A DNA stretch of 64,000 nucleotides from Lichenibacterium ramalinae. GTDB taxonomy: Bacteria > Pseudomonadota > Alphaproteobacteria > Rhizobiales > Beijerinckiaceae. Shown here in pieces: positions 52,548 to 63,545 of this stretch; within the stretch, counting starts at the first letter, position 1; the number at the start of each line of letters is the position of its first letter. The stretch lies in contig NZ_QYBC01000003.1 of NCBI RefSeq assembly GCF_004137085.1, forward strand, positions 234,217 to 298,216, given 5' to 3'. The notes below the pieces were generated by a model that searched no databases, was not told the origin of the DNA, and worked only from the letters and a program-made list of their open reading frames with translations. A program made the translations under genes and the position numbers.

Positions 52548-53201
52548 TCAGGCCGCTCGGGCCAGCGCCTCGTGATAGTCCGCCTCCGTCTTGGCTCTGA
52601 CCTCGGCGGCTTCGATGCCGGGTGCGAGTTCCACCAGGCGGACGCCGCCGGCCCGCCGGTCGATCTCGAAGACCGCCAGGTCGGTGATCACCACGTCGAC
52701 GACGCCCTGGCCGGTGAGGGGGAGCGAGCATCGGTGCAGGAACTTCGGCCCGCCGGATTTGTCGACGTGGTCCATCACCACGACGACCCGCCGGACGCCC
52801 GCCACGAGGTCCATCGCTCCCCCCATGCCCTTGATCATCTTGCCCGGGATGGTCCAGTTGGCGAGATCCCCGGTCTCGGACACTTCCATGGCGCCCAGGA
52901 CGGCGAGATCGATATGGCCGCCGCGGATCATCGCGAAGGAATCGGCCGAGGAGAAGAAGCTGGACGTCGGCAGGACCGAGACCGTCTGCTTGCCGGCATT
53001 GATGAGGTCGGGATCGACGTCCTCCCGATACGGGAACGGACCGATGCCCAGCATGCCGTTCTCGCTCTGAAGCGTCACGGTCTTGCCCGCCGCGACGTAG
53101 TTCGCCACCAGCGTCGGGATGCCGATGCCGAGGTTCACGTAGTCCCCGTCCTTGAGTTCGCGGGCGGCGCGGGCCGCCATCTCGTCGCGTGTCCAGGCCA
53201 T
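52548..53201 (-). CDS. pcaJ: 3-oxoacid CoA-transferase subunit B (3-oxoadipate CoA-transferase, PcaJ-like)
   Basis: 217 aa. It has [12 protein letters not shown] (about residue 24) and the catalytic Glu in [11 protein letters not shown] (about 50), then [14 protein letters not shown] and GMGGAMDLV. The ATG overlaps the subunit A stop by one base (TGATG). In this operon it would activate 3-oxoadipate with succinyl-CoA. Family members acting on acetoacetate are similar, so the substrate comes from context. Confidence 0.88.
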   Translation of the reverse strand: MAWTRDEMAARAARELKDGDYVNLGIGIPTLVANYVAAGKTVTLQSENGMLGIGPFPYREDVDPDLINAGKQTVSVLPTSSFFSSADSFAMIRGGHIDLAVLGAMEVSETGDLANWTIPGKMIKGMGGAMDLVAGVRRVVVVMDHVDKSGGPKFLHRCSLPLTGQGVVDVVITDLAVFEIDRRAGGVRLVELAPGIEAAEVRAKTEADYHEALARAA

Positions 53202-53938
53202 CAGGTCAGCTCCGCCGTCGGGGCCGCCGCAGCGGGGCGCTCCCGCACCGTCAGCCGCTCGATCCGCTTCTCGTAGGACGGTCCCCGGATGACGCGATCG
53301 ACGTAGATGCCGGGCGTGTGGATCCCGTCGGGATCGAGCTCGCCGGCCGCGACGACCTCCTCGACCTCGGCGATCGTGACCTTGGCGGCCGTGGCCATGT
53401 TGGGGTTGAAGTTGCGCGCCGTCCGCCGGTAGACGAGATTGCCCTCGGGGTCGCTTCGCCAGGCTTTGACGATGGCGAGATCGGCCCGGAGCCAGGTCTC
53501 GCGCAGGTAGGTTTCGCCGGCGAAGACCTCGGTCGGCTTGCCCTCGCCGACCACGGTGCCGACGCCCGTCTTGGTGTAAAAGGCCGGGATGCCGGCGCCA
53601 CCGGCCCGGATCCGCTCCGCCAGCGTGCCCTGCGGGGTCAGTTCGAGCTCGAGGTCTCCCGACAGGTACAGGTCGGCGAAGAGCTTGTTCTCGCCCACGT
53701 AGGACGAGACCATCTTGCGGATCTGCCCGTTGTTCAGCAGCGTCCAGAGGCCGAAGCCGTCCGCTCCGCAATTGTTGGAGATGACGGTGAGGTCCTTCAC
53801 CCCCGAACGCTTCAGGGCCTCGATCAGGTGCTCGGGATTGCCGGACAGGCCGAAGCCGCCGGACATGATCGTCATGCCGTCGAACAGCACGCCCGCGAGG
53901 GCCGCATCGGCATCGGCTTGGATCTTGTTGCGTGACAT
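53201..53938 (-). CDS. pcaI: 3-oxoacid CoA-transferase subunit A (3-oxoadipate CoA-transferase, PcaI-like)
   Basis: 245 aa. It has [18 protein letters not shown] (about residue 25), the [11 protein letters not shown] loop, [10 protein letters not shown], the GTGVGTVV-type loop ([11 protein letters not shown], about 127), and [12 protein letters not shown]. It is one base from subunit B and 20 bp downstream of the dioxygenase gene. Confidence 0.88.
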   Translation of the reverse strand: MSRNKIQADADAALAGVLFDGMTIMSGGFGLSGNPEHLIEALKRSGVKDLTVISNNCGADGFGLWTLLNNGQIRKMVSSYVGENKLFADLYLSGDLELELTPQGTLAERIRAGGAGIPAFYTKTGVGTVVGEGKPTEVFAGETYLRETWLRADLAIVKAWRSDPEGNLVYRRTARNFNPNMATAAKVTIAEVEEVVAAGELDPDGIHTPGIYVDRVIRGPSYEKRIERLTVRERPAAAAPTAELT

Positions 53939-53958
53939 GGATCGCTTCGCTTCGCGCG

Positions 53959-54891
53959 TCAGATGATGGGGGCGTCGGGGACGGTGCCGGGTGCCTTGCG
54001 GGCCAGCGTGAAGTCCCAGCCGACGCGCCAGAACGGCTCCCCGATGCCGCTCTCGGCGATGGCCTCGGGGTCCTCCACCTTTCTGAAGTCGCCGATGAGG
54101 CTTTCCTTCACGCCGAAGACCGCGTCCTCCGTCAGGTAGGGACAATCGGGCGTGAAGATGTGGGTGATCACCGGGTCGAAGCCCGGAGCCGTGACGATGA
54201 AGTGGATGTGGGCGGCGCGGTTCGGGTGCCGGCCCAGCGCCCCGAGCATCTTGCCGACCGGGCCGTCGTCGGGGATCGGGTAGTGTCGCGGCTTGACGGA
54301 GCGGAACCAGTAACGGCCGTCGGCGTCGCTGCTGAAGACGCCGCGCAGGTTGAAGTCGGGCTGCACGCCTTTCTGCTGAACGTCGTAGAACCCGTCCTCG
54401 TTGGTCTGCCACACGTCGATCGTCGCGCCCGCGATCGGGCGCCCCTCGGTGTCGACCACGCGTCCCCGCACGATGGAAGGCTCGCCCTTGCCGTCGAGGC
54501 AGATGTTGGCGCCGTGCGGGTAGCGCGGCGCATCGGGCACGTAGAAGGGCCCCAGGATCGTGTTCTCGGTCGCGCCGTTCGGCCGGCGATGGTTGATGGA
54601 ATCGACCAGCATGGAGACGCCCAGCGTGTCCGACAGTAGGATGAACTCCTGCCGCCAGTCCGTGCACATGTGGCCGGTCTCGGTCAGGAACTTGATGGCC
54701 GCCATCCACTCGTCGTGGGTGGGTTCGATCTCCTTCACGGCCGCATGGAGGTGCTTGACCACCGCCGTCATCACCTCGCGCAGCCGGGGGGACACCTCCG
54801 GACCCATGCGGGCGTTGACGACATCCTCGGACCCTTGCTCCTCGAAATAGGGAAAGGTCCGGGCGCGGGTCTCCGGTTTGGTCTCGGTCAT
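53959..54891 (-). CDS. Intradiol ring-cleavage dioxygenase, hydroxyquinol 1,2-dioxygenase type
   Basis: 310 aa. It has an N-terminal helical linker domain and a C-terminal beta-sandwich. Non-heme Fe(III) ligands are visible: Tyr in [10 protein letters not shown] (about residue 134), Tyr in [11 protein letters not shown] (about 202) and His-x-His in [10 protein letters not shown] (about 226-230). The maleylacetate reductase encoded in the same operon means the ring product is maleylacetate, which points to hydroxyquinol (or a chlorocatechol) rather than catechol. GGAGGAAA lies about 7 bases before the ATG. Confidence 0.88.
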   Translation of the reverse strand: MTETKPETRARTFPYFEEQGSEDVVNARMGPEVSPRLREVMTAVVKHLHAAVKEIEPTHDEWMAAIKFLTETGHMCTDWRQEFILLSDTLGVSMLVDSINHRRPNGATENTILGPFYVPDAPRYPHGANICLDGKGEPSIVRGRVVDTEGRPIAGATIDVWQTNEDGFYDVQQKGVQPDFNLRGVFSSDADGRYWFRSVKPRHYPIPDDGPVGKMLGALGRHPNRAAHIHFIVTAPGFDPVITHIFTPDCPYLTEDAVFGVKESLIGDFRKVEDPEAIAESGIGEPFWRVGWDFTLARKAPGTVPDAPII

Positions 54892-54934
54892 GGGTCGTTT
54901 CCTCCGGCGGTCGTCGATTGCGCTTGTGGTTGGG

Positions 54935-56140
<1,206 letters not shown>

Positions 56141-56154
56141 GGTGCTTCCGGCGG

Positions 56155-57216
56155 TCAGGAGCGGGGCGGCTCGCCCGCATGGGCCCGCGCGACGAGGTCG
56201 CGCAGCGCCGAGGGGTCGAGGGGCCGCGGGTTCCAGTAGGGGCTCTTCAGGGCGGCGGCGACGGCGGAGTCGATGCCGGCCTCCGGCATGCCGAGGTCGC
56301 GGAGCGCCACCGGCGCTCCCAGCCGCAGCGCCAGGTCGTAGAGGCCCCGGGCGGCGTCGGGCGCGCCGAGCGCGTCGGCGACGGTCCGCATCGCGTCCGG
56401 GGCGGCCGGCGCGTTGTAGGCCACGGCGTGGGGCAACACCGCCGTGTGGGTCTCGGCATGGGGCAGGTCGAAGGCGCCGCCCAGCGTGTGGCAGAGCTTG
56501 TGATGCAGCGCCATGCCGACGGCGCCGAGGCAGGTGCCGCAGAGCCAGGCGCCGTAGAGGGCGTCCGACCGGGCTCGGCGATCGTGCGGGTCGTCGACGA
56601 TGACCGGCAGGGCGCGGGACAGCGCGCGGATGCCCTCGGCCGCCATCAGCGACACGATGGGGTTGCGCTCCTGCGCGTAGAGCGCCTCGACGGCATGCGC
56701 GATGGCGTTGATGCCGCTGACGGCGGACAGGCGCGGCGGCAGCGTCAGGGTGAGGTCGACGTCGTAGATCACGACCTCGGGGAGCACCTTGAGGCTCTTC
56801 AGCGTGGTCTTCGCGCCGCCCTCGGTCTGCCCGAGGATCGACGTCATCTCGGACCCCGCATAGGTGGTGGGGACGACGATCTGGGGCAGGTCGGTGCGGA
56901 GCGCGATGGCCTTCGACAGACCGATGGTCGAGCCGCCCCCGACCGCGACGAGACCGTCGATGCCGTCCCTCTCGACCAGGCGCATCGCCTCGGCGGTGAC
57001 CTCGACCGGCGTGTGCATGCGCGCCCCGGCGAAGACGCCCGCGGCGCGCCGGCCGATGCGGTCGGCGAGGGCCGCGGCTTCGGCCTGCTGCTGGGAGGTC
57101 GCCAGGACCAGCACGCGCCCGAGCCCGAGCGCGTCGATCTCCGCCGGCAGGCTGCCGAGCGTCCCGGAACCGAAGACCACGCGCGCGGCCTGGGCCGCGT
57201 AGATGAAGGGCTCCAT
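56155..57216 (-). CDS. Maleylacetate reductase (iron-containing alcohol dehydrogenase fold)
   Basis: 353 aa. It has the cofactor loop GGGSTIGLSKAIAL (about residue 92), PTTYAGSEMT (about 117), GINAIAHAVEAL (about 168), HHKLCHTLGGAFDLPHAETH (about 235). It reduces maleylacetate to 3-oxoadipate with NAD(P)H. First gene of the hydroxyquinol operon; the gap to the divergent IclR gene holds a palindrome. Confidence 0.9.
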   Translation of the reverse strand: MEPFIYAAQAARVVFGSGTLGSLPAEIDALGLGRVLVLATSQQQAEAAALADRIGRRAAGVFAGARMHTPVEVTAEAMRLVERDGIDGLVAVGGGSTIGLSKAIALRTDLPQIVVPTTYAGSEMTSILGQTEGGAKTTLKSLKVLPEVVIYDVDLTLTLPPRLSAVSGINAIAHAVEALYAQERNPIVSLMAAEGIRALSRALPVIVDDPHDRRARSDALYGAWLCGTCLGAVGMALHHKLCHTLGGAFDLPHAETHTAVLPHAVAYNAPAAPDAMRTVADALGAPDAARGLYDLALRLGAPVALRDLGMPEAGIDSAVAAALKSPYWNPRPLDPSALRDLVARAHAGEPPRS

Positions 57217-57277
57217 CGGTCAGCGTCTCCCTGCTGGACATCGATCCCCGGCGATCCACCGTTGACCGAGCTCATGT

Positions 57278-57312
57278 TGTGCGCTATCCGCACATTGTTA
57301 TGTTATCGCACA
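57278..57312. promoter_or_regulatory. IclR operator candidate TGTGCG-N5-CGCACA with an extra half-site
   Basis: A perfect inverted repeat (TGTGCG at 57278-57283, CGCACA at 57289-57294) is followed by another CGCACA at 57307-57312, so TATC(C)GCACATT occurs twice 17-18 bases apart. It lies in the divergent gap between the maleylacetate reductase gene and the IclR gene. IclR activators of aromatic pathways often bind such repeated sites. Confidence 0.55.
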
Positions 57313-57373
57313 TTCCACCACCGCCGCCGGGCGGCGTCAAGTCCGGCTCCCTGTCCAGTCGGCGACGACGACC

Positions 57374-58138
57374 GTGACGGAGGAGCGCGCGGGCGACATG
57401 ATGGGCGGCTTCGCCAAGGGGCTCGCGGTGCTGTCCTGCTTCGGTCAGGGGCATGAGCGACTGACCATCGCCGGGGTGGCGAAGCTGACGGGGCTCGACC
57501 GGGCCACGGCCCGACGCTGTCTCATCACGCTGGAGCGGCTCGGCTTCGCCAGCTTCGACGGCCGATGCTACGCGCTGACGGCGCGGGTCCTCTCGCTGGG
57601 CCACGCCTACCTGGCTTCGACACCGCTGCCCGAGCAGCTTCAGCCCTTCCTCGACCGATTGGCAGGGGCGATTCAGGAATCCTGTTCCTGCTCGATCCTC
57701 GACGGAACCGACATCGTCTACATCGCGCGGTCGGCGCAGCGTCGGGTGATGTCGATCAGCCTCGGCGTCGGGAGCCGGCTGCCCGCCTACTGCGCCTCGA
57801 TGGGCCGCGTGCTCCTGGCGGCGATGGACGAGGACGAGGCCTGCGGCCTCCTCGACCGATCGACCTGCACACCTTTGACGCCGAAGACCCTCGTCACCCG
57901 CGACGCCCTCCGCACCGAGCTGGCCCGGGTGAGGCACCAGGGCTACTGCATCGTCGACGAGGAGCTTGAGATCGGGCTGAGGTCCGTCGCGGTGCCGATC
58001 CGCAGCCGATCCGGACGCGTGGTCGCGGCGCTCAACACCGGCGTCCAGACCAGCCGCGCCAGCGTCGCTCAGCTGCGAACCGAGCTGCTGCCCAAACTCC
58101 TCGAAACGCAGGGGCAGCTCGCGCCGCTCATCGTCTGA
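57374..58138 (+). CDS. IclR family regulator of the hydroxyquinol operon (PcaR/PcaU-like)
   Basis: 254 aa with an N-terminal winged helix (about residues 12-72, LTGLDRATARRCLITLERLG) and a C-terminal effector domain (about 80-250, LPAYCASMGRVLLAAM, then GYCIVDEELEIGLRSVAVPI). The layout matches PcaR/PcaU/CatR-type regulators of the beta-ketoadipate pathway. The start is a GTG. It is divergent from the operon, and the palindrome at 57278-57312 is 60 bases upstream of its start. Confidence 0.87.
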   Translation: MTEERAGDMMGGFAKGLAVLSCFGQGHERLTIAGVAKLTGLDRATARRCLITLERLGFASFDGRCYALTARVLSLGHAYLASTPLPEQLQPFLDRLAGAIQESCSCSILDGTDIVYIARSAQRRVMSISLGVGSRLPAYCASMGRVLLAAMDEDEACGLLDRSTCTPLTPKTLVTRDALRTELARVRHQGYCIVDEELEIGLRSVAVPIRSRSGRVVAALNTGVQTSRASVAQLRTELLPKLLETQGQLAPLIV

Positions 58139-58667
58139 TCGACGACTGCGACGATGGATCGATATATCCGGATCGGACATGTTTGCCCGCAGGAACACCG
58201 CGGGAAGCCTGACGGGATGGGCTCGATATGGTATTTCCTGACGCGATCGGTCCACAGAGACTGGCGAGCGAGGACATACGATGTCGTCGATGCTGATCTA
58301 CATCCTCGATGCGCTCTGCCTGGCGGGGGAAGCCAACTGCGTGCAGCTCGACCAACTGTGGGGTGCTCAGTGTGCTTGGCGCCGACCTTTGAATCTGCGA
58401 CGCCAGCGCGACGGCGCCCGGGTCCTGGCCAGGTCCTGACGAGGTCCTGACGAGCCTCTGATCGAGACCGGGCAGGCTCGCTCATCGCCGCACCTTCCAC
58501 AAGGCTTTCGCGTTGTGCCGTGAACCCGCCCATGGCTGTCGGCGCCTGCGCCGCTCCATGACGGATGACCAGCGGTGGGTGCCGTGGCGCCAGGCGACCT
58601 GAGGTGACGGGATGGACGACCACGAACAGCATCGGCCTTCGTCTGCGCCGTGGTCCGCGTGATGGCG
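58139..58667. other. Gap between the IclR gene and the MFS gene
   Basis: About 530 bp. It holds one possible small ORF with a ribosome-binding site (58281-58439) and otherwise only shadow frames. The right end runs into a dispersed repeat copy. No RNA gene or insertion sequence was seen. Confidence 0.45.
58281..58439 (+). CDS. Possible small ORF, unknown
   Basis: 52 codons starting MSSMLIYILDALCLAGEAN, with GAGGA 7 bases before the ATG. The N-terminal third is hydrophobic and contains three cysteines over the whole chain; the end is arginine-rich. No family recognised. It may be real or chance. Confidence 0.25.
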   Translation: MSSMLIYILDALCLAGEANCVQLDQLWGAQCAWRRPLNLRRQRDGARVLARS

Positions 58668-60017
58668 ATGACGCCGCTTGAGCGCTTTCACCTTCGGCGG
58701 ATTCGCTCCGGTTCCGGCTCGGGAGCAGTCTCATCGGCTCCGGTTCACCAAGGCGAATTCGAGAAAGCCGATGGTCCAGGAGCCCTGGACGACGCCGTGG
58801 ACACCGCCGTCGACGATGCCGCGGGTCCCTCCTCGCGCCTCGTCGCCGTTCTGACGCTGGCAGCCGGGGCGCTCATCGCCAACCTCTACTATGCCCAACC
58901 CCTGGTGGCGGCGATCGGTCCCAGCGTCGGCATCAGCCGCGATCTCGCCGGCTCGATCGTCAGCATAACCCAGGTCGGCTACGGCATCGGCCTGTTCTTC
59001 ATCGTCTCGTTGGCCGATTGCGTCGAGAACAAGCGACTGGTCCTGGTGACGCTGGGACTGACGGTGTTGGGCCTCGTCGGAGCGGCGACCGCCACCGGCC
59101 TGACCACCTTCTTCGCGGCGTCGCTGATGGTGGGCGTCTGCTCGACCGGCGCACAGGTGCTGTTGCCCTTCGTGGCCCATCTCATCCCGGCAGCCCGGCG
59201 CGGCCGAACGGTCGGCAAGGTCATGGCGGGCGTCCTGACCGGCATCATGTTGGCCCGGCCCATCGCGCTGTTCGTTTCCGCGGCCCTCGGGTGGCGCGCG
59301 GTCTTCCTGATCTCCGCCGCCGTCCTGGTGGCGATCGGCCTCTCGCTCCTGCGGATGATGCCGACCTACCGGCCGACGTCGGGCACCCCTTATCCCCGCG
59401 TCCTGTCGTCCATGCTGTCCGTCATGCGGACCATGCCGGCGGTGCGGTGGCGCGCCGCCTACCAATCGCTGATGTTCTGCGCCTTCAACATGTTCTGGAC
59501 GGCCGCACCCCTGTTCCTCGCTGACCGCTTCCATCTCGGTGAGCGGGGCATCGGCGTCTTCGCCCTGGCGGGCTGCGGCGGAGCTCTCGTGGCGCCCATG
59601 GCAGGGCGCCTCGCCGACGCCGGACGCAGCCGTGTCACCACCGTCGCCGCCATGCTGGTGCTGATGCTGTCCTTCCTGGCGTCCCGCTGGGCGACGGAGG
59701 GCAGTGCCGCATTGATCGGCCTGACCCTTCTCGCCGTCCTGATCGATGCCGCGGTCCAGGCCAATCAGGTCGTCGGGCAGCGGGTCATCTACAGCGTGGC
59801 GGCGGAGCGCCGCGGCCGGGTCAACGCCATCTACATGACGCTCCTCTTCGTCGGCGCCCCCATCGGATCCGTGCTGGGCACGGCGACCTACCACCGGGGG
59901 GGCTGGCCGGCGACCGCCGGCACCGGGGTGGCGATCGGCGTTGCGATGCTGATCCTCGTGACGCTCGAACAGCGGCCGCAACGCCGATCCGCAGCGTCCA
60001 AGGTGTCCGAGGCCTGA
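58668..60017 (+). CDS. MFS transporter (start uncertain, overlaps a repeat)
   Basis: About 449 aa with 12 predicted membrane segments. The family part starts near LTLAAGALIANLYYAQPLV (about residue 62), a pattern shared by drug/arabinose-type MFS exporters. GRLADAGRSRV is a cytoplasmic loop motif. The conserved DxxGRR-like loop is reduced to DCVENKR. No good ribosome-binding site precedes the ATGs at 58662 or 58668 or the GTG at 58650. The first 30-35 codons coincide with repeat copy B, so either the repeat became coding or the true start lies downstream (for example GTG 58797). Confidence 0.75.
   Translation: MTPLERFHLRRIRSGSGSGAVSSAPVHQGEFEKADGPGALDDAVDTAVDDAAGPSSRLVAVLTLAAGALIANLYYAQPLVAAIGPSVGISRDLAGSIVSITQVGYGIGLFFIVSLADCVENKRLVLVTLGLTVLGLVGAATATGLTTFFAASLMVGVCSTGAQVLLPFVAHLIPAARRGRTVGKVMAGVLTGIMLARPIALFVSAALGWRAVFLISAAVLVAIGLSLLRMMPTYRPTSGTPYPRVLSSMLSVMRTMPAVRWRAAYQSLMFCAFNMFWTAAPLFLADRFHLGERGIGVFALAGCGGALVAPMAGRLADAGRSRVTTVAAMLVLMLSFLASRWATEGSAALIGLTLLAVLIDAAVQANQVVGQRVIYSVAAERRGRVNAIYMTLLFVGAPIGSVLGTATYHRGGWPATAGTGVAIGVAMLILVTLEQRPQRRSAASKVSEA
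58677..58775 (+). repeat. Dispersed intergenic repeat, copy B
   Basis: About 100 bp beginning CTTGAGCGCTTTCACC and ending GAGAAAGCCGATGG. It aligns end to end with copy C (63793-63896, opposite strand) and copy A (1963-2066). Here it overlaps the annotated 5' end of the MFS gene, unlike the other copies, which are between genes. Confidence 0.65.
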
Positions 60018-60102
60018 GAGCCTTCACGAGACGCGGTGCGCGGTCGCCGACACGGCGCCCCGCACCAGCTTCGCCTTCCCTGACCAAGCGCGAAACCCGC
60101 CT

Positions 60103-61998
60103 TCAAAGCTCGATCCGCGTGCCCATCTCGACGACGCGTGGGGCCGGGATCAGGAAATAGTCCGAGGCGGTCGCCGAATTGTGGGTCAGGAACCCGAACA
60201 GCGCCTCCTGCCACGGCGACAGGTCCGGGCGCATCGACGGGACCGGGGTTTCCCGACCGATGAAGAACGAGGCCTCGTCCGGATCGAAGCCGATCTTCTC
60301 CTTGTGAGACCGCAGGGCCGACATGACGTCGGGCTTTTCGGCGAAGCCGAAGGTCAACGTCACCACGGAGAACCCGGCCGACCTCGCCTCGGTGGCGACG
60401 CGAGCATCCTCGCGGATCCTGGGGACGCGCTCTGTCGTCACCTTGAGCAGGACGACCCGGAGATGCACGACACCGTTGTGCCGGACGTTGAGGGCAAGCG
60501 CGGCGGGCACGATGTCGGACTGCTTGGTCAGGTAGACGGCCGTGCCGCGCATCCGCAACGGCGCATCCGGCTGCGCCAGGCTGGCGATGAAGTCCGGCAG
60601 CCGCGCGGCATCCTTGTCACGCTGGGTGAGAACGGCCTGCCGCCCCTTGCGCCACACCAGCATGACGGTGAGGGTCACGGTCCCGACCAGGATCGGGAAC
60701 CACCCTCCGGCCGGGATCTTGTGGACGTTCGCCGACACGAAGGTCACGTCGAGCAGCAGGATGGCGCCCGCGACCGGGTAGACGAGGAGGGCGGGCCAGC
60801 GCCACAGCCCGATGGCCACGGTGGTCACCAGGAGCGTCGTGGCCAGCATGTCACCCGCCACCGCGATGCCGTAGGCGTTGGCGAGGGCGTCGGAGGACCG
60901 GAAGCCGAAGACGAGGCCCAGGACCACGATGGCGAGCAGCCAGTTGATCTGGGGCACGTAGACCTGCCCGGCGGATTCGTCCGATGTCTGCCTGACCTCG
61001 AGCCGCGGCACGGCGCCGAGTTGGATCGCCTGCTGCACGAGCGCGAAGGCGCCGGACAGCACGGCCTGGCTGGCGATGATCGTCGCCGCCGTGGTGAGCA
61101 CGAGCGCCGGGATCAGGAGCCAGTTCGGGAAGAGCAGGAAGAACGGGTTGGCGGCCGCGGCAGGGTCGGCGAGCACGGACGCGCCCTGGCCGAGGTAGTT
61201 CAGCACCAGCGCCGGCATCACCAGGACGAACCAGTCCAGGCGGATGGGGGAGCGACCGAAGTGCCCCATGTCGGCGTAGAGCGCCTCGCCCCCGGTGAGG
61301 GCCAGGAACACGGAACCGAGAACCAGGAACGAGGTCGCCCCGCCCGCATGGCCGACATAGGCCAAGGCGTAGCGCGGATCGAGGGCCCATAGCACGGCGG
61401 GATGGGCCAGCAGGTGGGCCAGCCCCGACAGCGCCAGCACGGCGAACCACGCCGCCATCACCGGCCCGAACAGGAAGCCGACCGCGCCGCTGCCCCGCTT
61501 CTGGATGGTGAACAACGCCACGAGGATCACCGCCGCCAGGGGGACGACGTAGGGGGTGACGGCGGGAAGCGCGATCTCCAGACCCTCGACGGCGCTCAGC
61601 ACCGAGATGGCCGGGGTGATCATGGCGTCGCCGAAGAACAGCGACGCGCCCGCGAGGCCGACGACGAGCAGCACGCCCTGGAGCCTGCCCGCCACCGGCA
61701 GGGCCAGCGACAGCAGCGACATCGTCCCGCCCTCGCCCTCGTTGTCGGCCCGCATCACGAAGATCACGTATTTGACGGCGACGATGAGGAAGATGGCCCA
61801 GAACATCATCGACAGCACGCCGAGCACGGTCGCCTCGGTCGAGGCGTCTCCCGCTGCCTTCAGGGACTCGCGGAAGGCGTAGATCGGACTGGTCCCGATA
61901 TCCCCGAACACGACGCCCAGAGCCCCGAGGAGAAGGGCCGCCTGGGCGGGATGCCGCGCGGCTGCTGGCGTCGACGAAGCCTCGACCGAAACTTTCAC
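60103..61998 (-). CDS. kup: Kup-type low-affinity potassium uptake transporter
   Basis: 631 aa, a normal Kup length. The N-terminal 12-segment membrane domain starts at LLLGALGVVFGDIGTSPIYA (about residue 24), the family's most conserved stretch. GEALYADMGHFG (about 240) and PAAAANPFF follow. The last 160 residues are the cytoplasmic tail. The GTG at 61998 has GAGAGG 8 bases upstream. It stands alone, convergent with the MFS gene. Confidence 0.93.
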   Translation of the reverse strand: MKVSVEASSTPAAARHPAQAALLLGALGVVFGDIGTSPIYAFRESLKAAGDASTEATVLGVLSMMFWAIFLIVAVKYVIFVMRADNEGEGGTMSLLSLALPVAGRLQGVLLVVGLAGASLFFGDAMITPAISVLSAVEGLEIALPAVTPYVVPLAAVILVALFTIQKRGSGAVGFLFGPVMAAWFAVLALSGLAHLLAHPAVLWALDPRYALAYVGHAGGATSFLVLGSVFLALTGGEALYADMGHFGRSPIRLDWFVLVMPALVLNYLGQGASVLADPAAAANPFFLLFPNWLLIPALVLTTAATIIASQAVLSGAFALVQQAIQLGAVPRLEVRQTSDESAGQVYVPQINWLLAIVVLGLVFGFRSSDALANAYGIAVAGDMLATTLLVTTVAIGLWRWPALLVYPVAGAILLLDVTFVSANVHKIPAGGWFPILVGTVTLTVMLVWRKGRQAVLTQRDKDAARLPDFIASLAQPDAPLRMRGTAVYLTKQSDIVPAALALNVRHNGVVHLRVVLLKVTTERVPRIREDARVATEARSAGFSVVTLTFGFAEKPDVMSALRSHKEKIGFDPDEASFFIGRETPVPSMRPDLSPWQEALFGFLTHNSATASDYFLIPAPRVVEMGTRIEL

Positions 61999-62232
61999 AA
62001 GAATGTCCTCTCCCTCAGTCGTGACGGCACCGGCACCGAAATCTCGGGAGATCCCAAGCCGACCCCGTACACTGGGGCATCTTGATGTACCCTGGTCAAC
62101 GACACCTCGTGGTGAAATCGCGTTCCGTCGCCGGCATCCTGCCGCCCGCGTCCCGGAGCCGATACCCTCCCCGAAGGACCGTGATCGTCGACAGCAAGCT
62201 GACGTGTCGCTAACTCAGACCGACGTGAACCC

Positions 62233-63291
62233 TTGGCGAGCATCCCGACCGTGACCGACGCAGAACAGGGCGAGGACTGGCGCGCCCACGTCGGGGAAGA
62301 GCCCGAGACCGCGGGCATCGCCACCGACCGCGACCGTGCCCGTGAGCCGGGCCGCGGCAGGGAGGCCGACGCGCCCGAAGAGATACCGGCGCGCGGGTGG
62401 CGGGACGTTCTCATCCGGATCGTCTGGGCGACCTCGGCCAACAGGGTCCTGTCGACGGCGGGCAGCGTCGCCTTCTTCACCCTGCTCGCCGTGTTCCCCG
62501 GCATCGCCGCCATCGTCTCGCTCTACGGGCTGTTCGCCGACGCGAGCACGATCAGCGGCCACCTGATCCTGCTGTCGGGCATCCTGCCGACCGGAGTGCT
62601 CGATCTCGTCGGCGACCAGATCAAACTGGTCGCCCAGAAGGGCAACGACACCCTGGGCGGCGCCTTCGCGATCTCGCTCGTCCTGGCGCTCTACAGCGCC
62701 AACTCGGGCGTCGTGGCCCTGTTCGACGCCTTGAACGTGGTCTACAACGAGAAGGAAGAGCGCCACCCCGTGCGCCTCTACGCCACGACCTTCGCCTTCA
62801 CGCTCGCCGCCGTCGTCTTCGCCCTCCTGGCGCTGACCGGCGTCGTGGCCTTGCCGCTCGTCCTGAAGTTCGTCGGGCTCCCCACCGCCACGGGAACGCT
62901 GCTCGCCGCCGCACGCTGGCCGGTGCTCCTCGTCAGCATCACGGGCAGCCTCGCCGTGATCTACCGCTACGGACCGTCGCGGAACGGCGCGCGGTGGCGG
63001 TGGGTGACATGGGGCAGCGCCATCGCGGCTCTGTTCTGGATCGCGACGTCGATGCTCTTCTCCTGGTACGTGACGACCTTCGACAGCTACAACCGGATCT
63101 ACGGGTCGCTCGGCGCGGGCGTGGGCTTCATGGTCTGGCTCTGGATCTCGACCGTCATCGTGCTGCTCGGGGGCGAACTCAATGCCGAGTTGGAGCACCA
63201 GACGGCGCGGGACACGACCAGGGGCGGCGGGAAGCCCCTGGGTCGAAGGGGCGCCGTGATGGCGGACCACGTCGGCAAGGCCCAGGGTTGA
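62233..63291 (+). CDS. YihY/BrkB family inner-membrane protein
   Basis: 352 aa with six membrane segments. Landmarks are STAGSVAFFTLLAVFPGIAA (from about residue 76), SLVLALYSANSGVVALFDALN (about 150) and the late YGSLGAGVGFMVWLWIST (about 290). The N-terminal 55 residues are charged and disordered. The TTG at 62233 was kept; the GTG at 62251 is an alternative, and neither has a clear ribosome-binding site. The family is widespread with no settled function; the RNase BN name is a historical error. Confidence 0.88.
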   Translation: MASIPTVTDAEQGEDWRAHVGEEPETAGIATDRDRAREPGRGREADAPEEIPARGWRDVLIRIVWATSANRVLSTAGSVAFFTLLAVFPGIAAIVSLYGLFADASTISGHLILLSGILPTGVLDLVGDQIKLVAQKGNDTLGGAFAISLVLALYSANSGVVALFDALNVVYNEKEERHPVRLYATTFAFTLAAVVFALLALTGVVALPLVLKFVGLPTATGTLLAAARWPVLLVSITGSLAVIYRYGPSRNGARWRWVTWGSAIAALFWIATSMLFSWYVTTFDSYNRIYGSLGAGVGFMVWLWISTVIVLLGGELNAELEHQTARDTTRGGGKPLGRRGAVMADHVGKAQG

Positions 63292-63545
63292 ACGGGCATG
63301 CGTCACCTCAGCGCGCCCGCGAGGGGCGGGCGGCGTGTGGGAGCATGGAAATCTGCCGGACGACCGCCGGCCCGTCGCGTGCGGCCGGCGGCGCGGCGGC
63401 GATGGACCCGAACCGCCGCGGTGCGGGGCACGGCCGAGCGCCTGAAAAGACGGTGTCAGGTTCAGCCTGACGATCCCGCGCGCCGCAGGACTGCTATGGT
63501 CGCCGACCCCCGGGAGCCCTCCGAGGGCCGATGGAGTTCCCTCCC

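Noticed and set aside
52500..52548. Another copy of the dispersed repeat beside pcaJ
   Set aside because: Only the short CCGAAGGCGAAGGCGCT block matches; the GAGCAGT and GCCGAT blocks are missing, so chance similarity is likely.
60035..60066. Terminator hairpin between the MFS and Kup genes (GGTGCG..CGCACC)
   Set aside because: Arms are short with interrupted pairing and there is no T-run on either side.
62003..62232. A small gene between kup and the BrkB-family gene
   Set aside because: The 83-codon frame has no ribosome-binding site or protein-like composition; the region is better read as the divergent promoter gap.
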